Position numbers and translations under genes: made by a program | Shown: positions 23,401 to 34,850 of the stretch, piece after piece | How positions within the stretch are numbered: position 1 is the first letter of the stretch | Layout of the letters: each line of letters opens with the position of its first letter | Assembly: GCA_021396245.1 (NCBI GenBank) | Contig: WNYE01000052.1 | Coordinates: forward strand, 186,001-250,000 | DNA: 64,000 nt | Direction: 5' to 3' | Source of the DNA: Sporothrix humicola | Taxonomy: Eukaryota > Ascomycota > Sordariomycetes > Ophiostomatales > Ophiostomataceae | The notes under the pieces: model-generated | Told to the model about the DNA's origin: nothing | The model's database searches: none | The model's input: the letters and a program-made list of their open reading frames with translations, nothing else

Positions 23401-25323
23401 GCGTGCAACAAATAACTCCTTCCGTGGTGTTCGTCGATGCTTGTCTGCGAGAGCTTTAGGAGGAGATGGGCAGCAAGGATTGTCCCTGTAACAACCAACA
23501 TGCCCAAGGCTCTCATCACATAACACCAATACAGGACATACTTAGGTCGTATTATTTGATGTGATGAGACCAGACCATCACAGAGTCTGAAATGGGGCGG
23601 ACCACATTCCATCCTTCTTGCATTGATTCTCTCCATTTTTGCTTTGCGACGTCAAGGTTGGCTTTGCTCGGTTTGTTCGATGGTGGATGAGACTGAGAAT
23701 AAGAGGCAAATGTGTGCGCACAGGCAGTGATGTTTAGCGCTGTGGATCTACTCTCCCCACAACAGTGATAGCAGTCAGAATGCCAAGACCGAATCGTATT
23801 CAGTAGTGATTTAGTAAAGTCTTGTCTTGCAAGCAGGTGTCTGCCTTATGATCTTTGGCGGTTGGTGGCGTCTGAAGCTGTTGATATTTCTCGCTCCCCA
23901 TGTGTGTCCGATAGCAACACGTCCATTTTCCGTATCCTCTCAACGGCATGTTTGTTGGTTCGGCATGATAGTTTGGCCATGCAGCAGGTTGGTTTGTTGG
24001 CAGCGTTGGCAGCGCTTCTGCAAGTTGGCATTTGCTCCAACGGAAAAGACAGGTTCGTCATCCCCACCAATGGAGAACTTGAAATGCTCGAGAGAATGAG
24101 CTGTGCATCCTCTCTGTGTTCTCAACTTGACGAAAACAGAGTGAAAAGCCACGTCTTGCCTCGGTATGCCCGTGATTCGCAGCTTCGTAGAAGTCTTTGC
24201 ATCTGGCTTCTTGGCTACCACTGAAGTCAGTACACGCCTACCCCTTTTGCAGCTATGATTGTACATTGCGGGACTCACCTTATTTCTCAAGGGATCCGGA
24301 AACGCCCCGTAACGGCTTGCGGGAGCCAGGAGCGCTGGCTGCCAAGGATTCGGCGAAGGCTCCCGTGCCGATTGCCGTTGCAACAATGGCAGACACGGCG
24401 ACATCTCCATGCTTATCGGAAGTTGCCGTGCCGAGTGGCGGCGCGGCTTTGGAAAGTTGTGTGACGGTGTATCTGGCTTGTACTTCGTACCTCGAAAAAG
24501 ACCAATCGGTTGCTAGCGGCCATTTGGGGTTTCTTGCGGAGAGTCGATGATGTGTCATGGAAATGCAGAGTGACCAAAGTCACGACAAAAAAGGGGCTTC
24601 AAAAAGGGAGAAAAAAACGTAAATATTGCATTGCAAGAAGGGGCTATCATTTGCACCTCCCTCCAAAGGTGTTTGCATGCGTTGGCCGGGTTGTACCTGC
24701 TTCCTCGAATCAACGGGAAAGAACGATCGAGCAATCGTACTATCTTGGCGTGAGCATCTTACACGAGATTTTACTCAAAGAGGAAAGGACAAGGGACGAA
24801 ACGTCGACCATAGCCGGCCAAAAACGTTCTTTCAGCTTGCTAGCGCAGTAATTGGCACGATTGGCAGGCAATCGCTCCGGGCTGGAGCAGGGCAGCAGGG
24901 CAGGTCAAAGGCAAAACCTTCCGCATAAGGAAAGAGCTCAACGGCGCGGAGGTGGTTCAATGGGGAAGACCGCATCGGCTTCTAGCGGCTTTGTGGGTTC
25001 CCCAGATCGCCCGCTGCGGGTGTTTTGCTACGTAAAATCAGGAAGTGTTATCGCCCTTCCGTCCGCTGTGTCACTATCAACAATGAGGCAGGTGCGGGGC
25101 AGCACCCAGTTCCGAGAGAGCTCAAGTGACCTCTTACCTCCTCTTGCTTCTCCGGTTCCTTTCCCCAGCTGACGTTCTCCTTCCTTCCTTCACCGAATAA
25201 ATCATACAAAATAAAACAAAAGCCCATGAATCCGCAATTTGCCAGAAGCCATAAACAAACTACAGCTTCTCACAACACGATCCCCTGTCGAGACGTCATA
25301 ACTCCAAATAAGCTCTTATCAGC
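20422..25323. other. 4.9-kb gene-free region
   Basis: Open frames up to 173 codons occur, but the longest begin at non-ATG codons, have no recognisable domain, and compete with equally long frames on other phases. The last few hundred bases precede the amidase and should hold its promoter. No transposase, reverse transcriptase, tRNA or long repeat was seen. It could hold noncoding RNA or decayed sequence. Confidence 0.5.
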
Positions 25324-27256
25324 ATGTCATCCTTCCTCGGACTACAGCACAAACGGGACTGGTAAGGAACGGCGCGATAAACATACTTTACAATCACTTT
25401 TTTGCATAAGTAAATTAACATGCCGTCCTTTTTAGCAAATTCAAGCAGGACCAGCGTGCCGAGCGCATTCGCAGCCTACCGGCCGAATACCACACGCCGC
25501 TCTCCGCCAAAGACCGCGCCACGCTCGATAAGCCGGTCGAGGAGCTGGCCAAGGAGGTCCAGAATGGCTCCACCAAGGCTGTGGATGTGCTCCGCTCGTA
25601 CGGCAAGGCCGCGATACAGGCCCACGAAAAGACCAACTGCCTTACAGAAGTCATGATCGGATCGGCCGAAGAGTGGCTCAACACAAAGGGGGCCATCAAC
25701 CTAAAGGGCCCGCTGGCGGGCATCCCGGTCAGTCTCAAGGACACAGTGGTGGTCGGCGGGTACGATGCGACGGTGGGCTACAGCAGCTTCACGCACCAGG
25801 AGCAGGAAGAGGACGGCGCCGTGGTTGTGATGCTCAAGAAGGCCGGCGCCGTGCCGTTTGTCAAGACCAACATGCCCATTACGCTGCTCAGTTTCGAGTC
25901 GACCAACGACGTGTGGGGCCGCTGTACGAACCCGCACAACAACAAGTACTCGCCTGGCGGCTCCACAGGCGGCGAGTCGGCACTGCTGGCAGCCGGTGGC
26001 AGCCGCATCGGTATTGGCAGCGATGTGGCGGGTAGCGTGCGGCTGCCTGCGCACTGGGCGGGCTGCTACAGCGTGCGTTGCTCCACAGGCCGCTGGCCCA
26101 AGATGGCGTTCCGCACCAGCATGCCTGGCCAGGAGGGTGTCCCCAGTGTCTACAGTCCCATGGCACGGACGCTGGGCGACCTGACATACTTTACGCGCAC
26201 AATGATCCAGATGGAGCCATGGAAATACGACTACTCTGTGCACCGCGTGGAATGGGACGATGAAGCAGAGGAAGAGTTCTCGTCGTCGTCACGGAAGCTG
26301 CGCGTGGGCGTCATGATGACGGATGGTGTGGTTGACCCGAGCCCTGCGTGCCGGCGAGCAGTTCAGATGGTGGTCGACGCTCTTAAGGCAGAGGGCCACA
26401 GCGTCACTCTGGTTGGCCAGGACCAGCCAAACCCGCCGCCGAGTCCGTACGAGGGCCTGAAGCTCGCGTCTCTGCTCCTCAACGCTGACGGCTGTCAGAT
26501 GTTTGAGGTGGCTCGCCGGTCTGGAGAGTGGCTGGATGCTGGCGCTAAGCAGCTGCTGTCTCTGGCCAAGCTGTGGTCACCGTTCCGGTATATGTACTAC
26601 CTGTGGGTGCGCTACGTCCGTCGCGACCCGATCTGGGCTGGCCTGGTGCGCAACTGGGGCCCCAAGAGCGCATTTGAAAACTGGAAGCTCGTTTCCCAGC
26701 GCGAGGCATACCGCAACCAGTGGTTTAAGTGGTGGGACTCGACCAAGTTCGATGTTCTGTTGACGCCGCCGAATGCGACACCGGCGCTTCCGCACGATGC
26801 CATGCACGACGCTGTCAGTAGCTGCGGCTACACGTTCCTCTTTAATTTGGTAGGTTTTCCCTTGCCCCCTTTTAATGATCTTTTAAAATTATTTTTGATG
26901 TTTTTCGGTTTCGTACAGTTGGTGTTGTTGTGTGTTGCACGTTCAAAATCCATACGATGGCCGATATCGCTCTCTCACTAACACGGATATCATAGCTCGA
27001 CTACACAGCTGGCGTCTTGCCGGTTACGCGGGTTGACGCAAAGGAAGACGCTCTTCCTGCAGACTTTTCACTTCGCAAGCTGAATGGAGTCGCAAAGGGC
27101 GCCATGAAGCATTATGACTCCGTCGCCATGCACGGACTGCCGGTTGGTGTGCAGGTTGTTGGTCGGCGACTCGAGGAGGAGAAGGTGCTGGCCGTCATGA
27201 AGCGGGTCGAGGATGCTCTCGGTGATGACAAGTACGAGCTGCTCGAGCTTGATTAA
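25324..27256 (+). CDS. Amidase-signature hydrolase (fungal amidase/FAAH-like)
   Basis: Hydrolyses amide bonds with a Ser-cisSer-Lys triad; the physiological amide is unknown. Exons 25324..25361, 25436..26849 and 26996..27256 (570 aa). Donors are GTAAGG and GTAGGT; acceptors are TTTTTAG and ATCATAG. Phase is kept at both (TG|C, then TTG|CTC). Visible catalytic elements: SLKDT (Lys), SPGGSTGGES (Gly/Ser-rich signature with the cis-Ser) and GIGSDVAGSVRLP (nucleophile Ser). The conserved C-terminal AMHGLPVGVQVVGRRL is in exon 3, which confirms the second intron. Length is normal for fungal acetamidase and general amidases (about 550). No signal peptide, so probably cytosolic. A methyltransferase gene follows 0.7 kb downstream on the same strand; no functional link is shown. 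Confidence 0.9.
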
Positions 27257-27933
27257 GCTTGTAGTTACAGCGAAACCCAGCAGCGGTCTTCCAGCTTCAT
27301 GTAATGTTTTGACGCCCTTATTCTAATTAATGAATCTCCCTTGCTACGCCTCCTTGTGAACTGCGTCCAGCACTGTTGCATCTAAGCCAACATATCGTAA
27401 ATCAGCTTCAGTATCCATCCCCACGAATTACACAATCAGCTTCCAAAAGCATCCTAGGCAGCCTGCAGGATTCCTGCATTGCCTCATTTCTCGTTCGTAA
27501 TTCAGACACATTCTATGGCCTGATATGACCACCCATGCAGGCGGGTACGACTTTAGTTTCCGAGGCCCCTACAAGTAGATCCTCTGATTGTCTTGTCCAT
27601 TAACTCTAGCTGCCAATTACTTGCTTATTTTTGGTATTTATTTTTATTTGCTTTAGTTTTCTTGCTTCCAAATAGTCAACAAGCTCCTGTCGACTAACAC
27701 GGGTGCTCCGAAATCGGACCTAGCAGCTTGCAGGCAAATCCGGAGTTTGGCTACCAGGACATCACCAAAACGCGGGGTTTAAGCTTCTGGTGTTCAACGT
27801 CTGCAAAAACTATATAAAGCTGTCTGTAAACAACCTTCTTTTTGTTTTCTTTCTTGGCATAATCAGCATTCTCACTCCTTGGTATCATATTTACCCCCTA
27901 TCTGAACATATCACCACACCACACACCCTCACA
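27257..27933 (+). promoter_or_regulatory. Amidase 3' region and methyltransferase promoter
   Basis: 677 bp between two co-directional genes. A good TATA box, TATATAAAG at 27811-27819, stands about 115 bp before the next ATG, followed by a pyrimidine-rich leader. Confidence 0.55.
27811..27819 (+). promoter_or_regulatory. TATA box of the methyltransferase gene
   Basis: TATATAAAG, 115 bp upstream of the ATG at 27934. The spacing suits a fungal core promoter with a short leader. No expression data support it. Confidence 0.5.
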
Positions 27934-28950
27934 ATGGCTGAAGAAAAGAAGGATATCTGGACCACCGAGGTATGGTGTCTTCCCGTTTATTGGTTTCCCG
28001 CGTGTTTACTTGCCCTGCCAAGACAGACTCTAACAGCCACATAGAAGTACCAGAATGCGGCCTCGTTCGTCCCCAAGCTGGTGAGCAAGGTCATTGGATG
28101 GCTCGATGTGCAGAAGGACGATGTGATTCTGGATCTTGGCTGTGGCGGTACGTATTTACCAGTACATCCCAAGACTCATGCTCCTTTACTAACTTACTGT
28201 AGACGGTGTCATTGACCTGCAGTTCGCCGAGGTCCTGTCCAAGGGCACTGGCCGTCTGCACGGCGTGGACAGCTCCCCTTCTCTGATCGAGACTTCGCAA
28301 AAAGCCGTCAAGGCTGCCGGCTACACAAACAGCACCTTTGAGGGTATGTCTATTTTTACACCGTTAGATTTTTACGTTTGTATACTAACCACCCAGTCTA
28401 CGATGCAAATGACATTGTGAACAAGCCCGAGCTGCAAAAGGGCGAGTTCAACAAGGCCTTTTCCAACGCCGCCATGCACTGGATCCTGCGGGATCTCCCC
28501 AAGCACGAGCAGTTCTTTACTGGTGTCAAGAATGCCCTGCAGCCCGGCGGCGTCTTTGTCTTTGAGATGGGCGGTCTCGGCAACGTCACAGAGCTTGTCA
28601 CGGGCATCATGTCGGGCGTCAGCCGCCGGATTGGCCTGGAGGCGGCCAAAGCCTCGAACCCGTGGTTCTTCCCCGACGAGGAATGGGCCCGCGACATTAT
28701 GGAGAACCGCGTCGGCGGCTGGAAGATTGAGAAGATTGAGCGCGAGTGGCGCGAGACGCCCGCCGACGCCGGCGGCATTGACGGCTGGATCCGGCTGATG
28801 GCCCGGCCGTTCTTGGACGCTGTTCCCGAGGCTGAGCGCGAAGAGTGCACGCGTGAGATTGTGCAGATTCTCGAGTACACGACGCGCACGCCCAAAGGCT
28901 CGTATGCCCTGCAGTACGTGCGTCTGCGCGTCCAGGCGCGGAAGCTGTAA
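27934..28950 (+). CDS. SAM-dependent class-I methyltransferase
   Basis: Transfers a methyl group from S-adenosylmethionine; the acceptor is unknown. Four exons: 27934..27969, 28045..28147, 28203..28343 and 28397..28950 (277 aa). All introns are 53-75 nt with GT..AG borders, and branch-like CTAAC precedes the last acceptor. Motif I VILDLGCGDG spans the second intron, which fixes that junction. The acidic end of strand 2 is in LHGVDSS, and the post-motif FSNAAMHWI is as in the trans-aconitate methyltransferase/BioC-like fold. The short acidic first exon (MAEEKKDIW) has no targeting signal, so it is probably cytosolic. The C-terminal third carries a region typical of fungal type-11 methyltransferases. 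The family is firm; whether it acts on a small acid or in secondary metabolism cannot be told. Confidence 0.85.
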
Positions 28951-29810
28951 TAAGAGGGAAAGGAGACAAACAAAGCAAACCAAAAAAGGCATGCATAAAG
29001 TTGACATGAAAAATACATGGATGAGTTCAAATGAAGCAATTTTCAATGTCAGAACGGTGAGCAGCTATTAGTGGAGAGCAGCTCGGAGCAGCCCCTGTAA
29101 ATCGTGTCGACAGGCCTTCATCGCTCCTTCTTTCAGCTGAAAGAGAGGTCGACGAATAAAGTGGGTCGGACAACGCATGGCCCCTTGGCGCCTGCAAATG
29201 ACGTTTTCGGCCTAACGTGCTGTGATTTGCCCTGTGGTTGCAGTGATTCGTACTGTGGTTTTTAGTGCCTGGGGGTGCCTGGGGTGCCTGATGGTTCGTG
29301 CCTTCCTTGCTGTTTGCTCGCTTTAAATTGCGGAAGACGGTTCCTTCCAGTGTGATTTCTCTATCGATAACAGAATAACAGTGAGAAACAGAAAAAAACC
29401 CTGGCCTGGTGCAGCTGCAGGCATGTGCCATTGTGGATCGACCCTTCTTTCGCTGTATTTTGCTGCATCCTCTTTACCTCTTTCTACGCCGTATTTTTAT
29501 TTCCATTTTTTTTTCTGCCCAACCCCGGAACGCCCCTTCTTGGAGCCCTTTTTTCACGTCCACCGCCTTTCCGACTTTCCTCTCTCTCGACGAACCTCTT
29601 CTCTCTCCAAAACCTAAGAGGTTTCTGGACGAAAACAAAAACAGACGATAATAAACGACAGACGGCCGGCCTCATTCCAACCAGCCGATGATTTCTCCCT
29701 AACCCCCGCCCACGACTTCCCCCTTACCGCCCTATCTCTCCGCCTCTTCTCTCCTCCTCTCTTCGTCTCTCTTCACTTATACCCAATAGCCGACGACTAC
29801 AGCCGCCATC
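28951..29810. other. Intergenic leader region
   Basis: 860 bp holding the methyltransferase 3' UTR and, from about 29.4 kb, a C/T-rich probable promoter and leader of the DUF1776 gene. No gene was seen. Confidence 0.5.
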
Positions 29811-31553
29811 ATGTCGGGCGACGATAGCAAACCGTACATGGACGTGGTACGTTGAAGCTGCAGAGCTTGACGATCTACAGGTTTCTTATCTTTGCGTCGC
29901 CGTAAATGCTAACCTTTTTGTCCAGCTCAACAACGTCTCGGGCGAAGTCCGCAGATATGGCGGCGATATTGCACAGTATGTCGACCAGAACTTTGATCGT
30001 GCCGCCGACCTGATCCGCGACCAGCTCGTCAACGCCTCGTGGATCCCCGAACAGGTCAAGGTCTACCTGCCCAAGCCCCGGAGCTCCAGTGCACTCGACA
30101 TTGCCTCGAATGCCAACATGACTTTTTACGAGCGGCTGCAGGACTGGCTGGCACGGCACAAGATTCTCGTGTCGATTGCCGTCCTGTTTGCCGGCACCAT
30201 GTCCTACCGGGCTGTCCGGCGAACCATTTCGGCACGCAAGCAGCGGCGAGCAAAGCGGGCCAAGAACGGCGCACGGTGCGAGGTGATTGTGATTGCCGCG
30301 TCACCAGCGTTGCCCGTTACACAGTCTCTGGCCATTGATCTGGAACGCCGGGGCTACATGGTGTACATTGTCTGTGGCTCGGCCGAGGACGAACAGGCCG
30401 TCCGCCACATGTCCCGAGCCGACATCAAGCCGCTGTCGATTGACATTACAGATGTACGTTGTTCCTTCTGCTCTTTATTTTTATCTTGTCCCATCCTAAC
30501 GTCTTCAAGACCGCAAATGCTAGTGCTGCTCTCGACCGCTTCGCCCTCTACCTCCATGCTCCCCATGCCGCTGTCCCCGGTGCCAAGAAGAGCCACCTCC
30601 AGCTCACCGGCATCATCCTGATTCCCTCGCTCAACTACCAGACCTCGCCCATCGCCACCATCCCGCCCGCCAACTTTGCCGACCTCTTCAACACCCACCT
30701 CCTCCACCCGATCCTCTCCATCCAGGCATTCCTGCCCCTTCTCACAGCACGCACAGCCCTGCAGCCCGGCGACAAGGCACAGTCGATCCTGGCCGCCGCC
30801 CAGGGTCTGTCATTAGCAAAAATCGGCAAGAAGGCCGAGGCCACACCGCCAAAGGAGAAGACGCCCACGCCGCCCAAGGTGCTGGTGTTTACGCCATCCA
30901 TCATTTCGTCCGTCAACCCGCCGTTCCACGCGCCCGAGTCGACCGTCTGCTCTGCCCTCACAGCGTTCACAGAGGTGCTTGCCGCCGAGCTACGGCCGCT
31001 CGCCATCCCTGTCACGCACATCCAGCTTGGCACCTTTGACTTCTCCGGCTTTGCGCCCGCACGGAGTGTCACTGCTCACCGCTCCATCTCGGGCCGCATG
31101 CCGCTCCCTGCTGCCGAGACCCTGTCGTGGTCCGAACCGGCCCGTCATGTGTATGGCCGCAACTTTACCGCCCAGAGCACGTCGGCACTCGGCAGTGGAC
31201 GCGCCATCCGCGGCGTGCGTGGCACCTCGATGCACGACCTGCATCACGCCGTCTTTGACGTCCTGGACGGCTCCAACACGAATGCCATTGTGCGTGTCGG
31301 TCTGGGCGCGGACCTGTACGGCTTTGTTGGCAGCTTTGTGCCGCGCGGTCTGGTGGCGTGGATGATGGGCGTGCGCAAGGTCGAGGACCTGAGCGCGTGG
31401 TACCAGCCGCCGATGCCGCCGACGGCCACCTCGTCTGTGGTGTCCAACAACAGCGACAGCCCGTCGCCCGGCCGGCGCAACAGCAAGCGGGGACACACCA
31501 ACGGCGTGATTGCAGTTGGCTCCGAGGTGGGTGACTCGCACATCTGGCAGTAG
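29811..31553 (+). CDS. DUF1776 family membrane protein (SDR-like)
   Basis: Fungal protein of unknown function. Exons 29811..29846, 29926..30453 and 30510..31553 (535 aa). Donors are GTACGT twice; acceptors are TCCAG and TTCAAG, the latter after CCTAAC; all junctions are in phase 0. Residues around 90-110 form one membrane helix (HKILVSIAVLFAGTMSYRA) followed by a very basic patch. After it comes a Rossmann-like region beginning CEVIVIAASPALPVTQSLA, with the short-chain-dehydrogenase-like pieces LERRGYMVYIVC and SIDITD. The Ser/Pro-rich C-terminus looks disordered. DUF1776 proteins resemble short-chain dehydrogenases but often lack a clear catalytic Tyr-Lys pair, and I see no convincing YxxxK here. 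Probably anchored to an internal membrane with the Rossmann domain in the cytosol (inference). Confidence 0.8.
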
Positions 31554-32052
31554 ACAACCCGGGGGGGAACACAACAACAGTCATTTTACATGTTCGATTA
31601 CGACGCTACGACGCAATATCTAAAATAAAAAACAGCACGAGGCTTACAGTACATATGCAACAAGCTTCAGTGCCACACATCTTACACCTCACACATCAAC
31701 TCCTATATTTTGGACCGACGACTGGACGATTTTTCTGTTAGATTTCTATTTCTATCTTTATTTATGGGAGGCATCATTCTGTGCCATTTACGTTTCAGAG
31801 AGCACGTACATACTCTATTCTTCATAGCATGCTCTCCTATTCTGCCTTTTTACTTCATATCCTCTCCCCTTTAATGAGACTTTTCTTCTTCTTTTCTTCA
31901 AATACATGACTCAATTCGTAGACCTTTAGAGTGACTTCGGTTGTCTTATCAATGAGACATGGATTGTAATCATTCGCTCGCTATAAAAAGTACATATGAC
32001 GCTACAGAAAATAAAATGTCCCATCAAAACACACCGTAAAAGTCTTCTCTAC
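31554..32052. other. Convergent 3' UTR region
   Basis: Between the 3' ends of the DUF1776 gene (+) and yth1 (-). It is AT-rich with several AATAAA-like hexamers, as expected of two opposed polyadenylation regions. No gene was seen. Confidence 0.6.
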
Positions 32053-33147
32053 TTAATGGTCACCTCGTCCTCGCCCACGGAAACCACGTCCAGCACCACG
32101 ACCGCGCCACCTTCCACCGCGTCCTCTATCCCGGAAACCACCACGGTAGCCGCCCTGGGATGTGCGGTCGCTGCCTGCAATACTGCTGATATCGTCTCCC
32201 GCAGCAGCGCCTTCCATATGATGTCCTTGGCGGTGTTGCTGGTATGGGTTCTGGTCCATGTCGTGCTGCTGGTGGCCGCCGTCCGTTCCGCCCATGCTGT
32301 AGTCGTCGCCGCCAAACCCGGCTGGCGAGCCGGCCTGGCCAGTACCGTCGTCCAGTGTCTCTCCACGCAGAGCCGCCTCGGCTGCCGCCGCTTCGGCTGC
32401 TGCCTTCTCGGCAGCAACTTGCGGTGCCACGATCGCCACGGACGTCCATTTCGGGTGCGCGCCCTCCTTACAGACGCGCATGCCGTCCGGACAGAAGCCC
32501 GCCAAGAAGTAGGGGCAGATGGCCTTGCGGCGGACGTGCTTCTTGGGACACGTGGGTCCCAAAGCACAGAATCCGCGGTTGTCGTAGTCGGGGCACGGCG
32601 GGAGCTTGCTGCGCGGGTCGATATGCAGGTACAGACACTCGTCACCGTTGCTGCAGTAGCCGTTCCTCAGAAAGAAGTTGCACTCGGGCATTTTGCGCAG
32701 GTTGTACTCGTGCAAGAACTCGCAGCCCTCGCCCTTTTTGCAGAGGCCGCGCAGCCAATGCTTGCACACCAGCGAGTTGAAGCCGCCGCCCTGGTCGCGG
32801 CCGGTGTGGTGTGGGTTGTAGCTGCCGGTGCCGCCGATGGGTGTGTAGATCGCACCACCAGCAATGGCGGCAGCCGCCGCAGCTGGCGACAAGTGGCGGT
32901 CGGGGCATCGCGAGCCGAGTGGGCACGAGCCTTGGGTGCTGTACGCGCGGCAGACTGGTCGATCGCCGGGCAGGCCGTGCTTGTAGGTGGTCTTGAGGAA
33001 GGGCGTGAAGGCGAAGGCGTAGTGGGAGGGTGCACTGCCGGCACCGCGGACGAGCATACCAGCAGCAAGGCGACCAGAAGGTGTCGAGGCGGCGAGCAAG
33101 GGCGATTCGTTAGTCGCGGCCCCAGGGCCCCGTTGGACGGCGGCCAT
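32053..33147 (-). CDS. yth1: CCCH zinc-finger mRNA 3'-end processing factor Yth1
   Basis: Counterpart of yeast Yth1 and mammalian CPSF30, the RNA-binding subunit of the cleavage and polyadenylation factor that recognises the poly(A) signal. Single exon, 364 aa, ATG in CACAATGGCC. Five CCCH fingers are visible: C-x8-C-x5-C-x3-H from Cys66, then C-x7-C-x5-C-x3-H from Cys128, two C-x8-C-x5-C-x3-H, and a last C-x7-C-x6-C-x4-H. Conserved linkers include HEYNLRKMPEC and CPKKHVRRKAICPYF. About 40 residues of Ala/Gly-rich sequence separate fingers 1 and 2. The tail is Ala/Glu-rich, then Gln/His-rich, and ends in an RGG-type Arg/Gly repeat, likely an additional RNA-binding or phase-separating segment. 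Nuclear. Three TGACGT elements lie just upstream. Confidence 0.93.
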   Translation of the reverse strand: MAAVQRGPGAATNESPLLAASTPSGRLAAGMLVRGAGSAPSHYAFAFTPFLKTTYKHGLPGDRPVCRAYSTQGSCPLGSRCPDRHLSPAAAAAAIAGGAIYTPIGGTGSYNPHHTGRDQGGGFNSLVCKHWLRGLCKKGEGCEFLHEYNLRKMPECNFFLRNGYCSNGDECLYLHIDPRSKLPPCPDYDNRGFCALGPTCPKKHVRRKAICPYFLAGFCPDGMRVCKEGAHPKWTSVAIVAPQVAAEKAAAEAAAAEAALRGETLDDGTGQAGSPAGFGGDDYSMGGTDGGHQQHDMDQNPYQQHRQGHHMEGAAAGDDISSIAGSDRTSQGGYRGGFRDRGRGGRWRGRGAGRGFRGRGRGDH

Positions 33148-33809
33148 TGTGAGGGAGTGGTGTGAGTTTTTGTAAATTGAAATTGTTGAGAAGCCGTCCG
33201 TCGTTGAGTGAAGTATCGTGGATTGTGGTTGAGTTGCGAAGTCGTGAGCCGTGATGCGACGTTGAGGTTGTCGTTTTGACGTTTTGACGTTTTGACGTTG
33301 GCGCAGTTAAACGCCACTGGAGCTCCGCGAAAGCTTTGGAGCTTTGTTCTTTGCCTTCCGCGAACGGACAGTGGCGCGTATTACATAAGCCCGTAGCACA
33401 GCTGCCTGCATGTAACACAGCACTAACAACCTCAACGGGAACAAACTCAAAATTGACGAAGCACATTGCGTTCCGTTCAATTAATTTATTTACCTCGTCT
33501 ATGAATTAATTGATGTTCGGATGTCATGAATTATCCTCGTTTATGTGTGGCTTTACCACCCAAAGTCGTGAGTTCTCATCGTAGAGTCAAGTTCGGCGTA
33601 TTCTACCTTCCTCCCTATAATCATCCACCTACAGCACAGGTCACTTACACCCACAGTAAAATCTCGCAGTTGGCAACTTTAATAATTATGTGTCTGTAAA
33701 ATTGTCTATTTATATTGAAAGGGTATCTTTTGGGTATATGTATGTACTCGATGCTGTATATGGTCATGATTGCCGACGCCCTTTGCCCTCCATTTTATTA
33801 CCGTCCCTT
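33148..33809. other. yth1 promoter and 3' end of the LaeA-like gene
   Basis: Contains the yth1 leader and promoter with the TGACGT array at 33277-33298. The far half is AT-rich and probably the 3' UTR of the next gene. Confidence 0.55.
33272..33298 (-). promoter_or_regulatory. Triplicated TGACGT (CRE/bZIP half-site) array
   Basis: Three tandem CGTTTTGA units at 33272-33295 create TGACGT at 33277-33282, 33285-33290 and 33293-33298, spaced exactly 8 bp, about 130-150 bp upstream of the yth1 ATG. TGACGT is the core of CRE/ATF-type bZIP sites. The binding itself is inference. Confidence 0.45.
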
Positions 33810-34850
33810 TTATGTGCTCGCCTCGCCCTGCGGTTCCTCAGTTTCTGGCTTCTGGGCGTACCAAAAGTAAAAGTGAAAGTGTCGGTGGATGCTCGAGTCT
33901 TCCAGACTCTGCCGTACCTTGGCGGCCCATACTGTCTTTTCAACGGGTGTCAAGCCGAGCTCGTCAATTGGCCGGGCCATGACAGTGGGGAGAACGTCGA
34001 GGACGGCCGTTTTGCAGTAGTTGCCGATGAGGCGCAACGTCTTGTCCTTGGCCCAGGGCCCGAGTGGCACCTTGAGTTTCTTGAGTTGAATGTTCTTGAA
34101 GCCGGCGCGCTCCAGCGGTTTCCGCATCGCCCGTGCCTTGTCGTGGTTCATGCCGCGCAGCTCCAGAGCCTCTCGCAGCATATCGTAGAATCCCATCACC
34201 GGGTCGCCGCCCTCGGACTCGTCCATGGTGCCGTCGTCGCAAAAGGGGTAGGCGTGCAGCTCCTGGATCTCGATCCAGCCGCCGGGCTTCAGATGTGTGT
34301 AAATGTTGCGGACAACGGCTTCGGGGTCCTTGATAAGGCCCACGAGCTGGCGCATGTGCACAAAGTCCCAGTCAGACCCATTGGCCCAGTCTGCCTCGCA
34401 GTCGTCAATCATGAAGCGCACGTTTTCGGGCAGCCACTCGGGCTGGATGGGCGAGAGGTCGGTGCCCAGGATATTCTTGGCGGTGGGGAACTTGTCGCCC
34501 ATCTCGACAGCCCAGATGCCTGTCCCGGTCCCAATATCCAGAATCTTTTCTGGGTTGTCGCCAATGGGCGCGTAGTAGAGCTTTCCGTCTGTCAGCTCGA
34601 GCATCATGGCATGCTTCATGTCCTCGCGCTGCTGCTCGGCGTCGTCGTTGGCAATAGGGTAGCGGCCGTGCTTGTAAAAGTGGTAGCGGCGACCGTTTTC
34701 GTAGACGTGCTGCCAGACACCCGTGGCGGCATCTCGTGGTGGCAGGTTCAGGTCATCCCAGTCGGCAACGGGGTCGAAGGCGTCGCTCTCGGGCGGCTCG
34801 TCAGCCGACTCGATGGGTGTTGAAGAATGACCAGAGGATATTGAAGCCAT
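33810..34850 (-). CDS. LaeA-like class-I methyltransferase
   Basis: Single exon, 346 aa, of the large fungal methyltransferase group that includes LaeA and the UMTA-type proteins. Such proteins act as regulators of secondary metabolism and development or as tailoring enzymes. The N-terminal 35 residues are Ser/Asp/Pro-rich and disordered. The family hallmark follows (YENGRRYHFYKHGRYPIAND, near residue 50-70), then motif I EKILDIGTGTGIWAVEM, motif II LGTDLSPIQP and the later motifs FVHMRQL and LKPGGWIEIQE. The ATG at 34850 sits in CGCAATGG. There are many paralogues in any one genome, so orthology to LaeA itself is not claimed. The nearest candidate biosynthetic genes are about 19 kb away (UstYa pair), so no direct link can be drawn. 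Confidence 0.85.
   Translation of the reverse strand: MASISSGHSSTPIESADEPPESDAFDPVADWDDLNLPPRDAATGVWQHVYENGRRYHFYKHGRYPIANDDAEQQREDMKHAMMLELTDGKLYYAPIGDNPEKILDIGTGTGIWAVEMGDKFPTAKNILGTDLSPIQPEWLPENVRFMIDDCEADWANGSDWDFVHMRQLVGLIKDPEAVVRNIYTHLKPGGWIEIQELHAYPFCDDGTMDESEGGDPVMGFYDMLREALELRGMNHDKARAMRKPLERAGFKNIQLKKLKVPLGPWAKDKTLRLIGNYCKTAVLDVLPTVMARPIDELGLTPVEKTVWAAKVRQSLEDSSIHRHFHFYFWYAQKPETEEPQGEAST

Noticed and set aside
31996..33165. 389-codon plus-strand frame
   Set aside because: Antisense of yth1. The five CCCH fingers are on the minus strand.
33690..34823. 377-codon plus-strand frame
   Set aside because: Antisense of the LaeA-like methyltransferase, whose motif I is clear on the minus strand.
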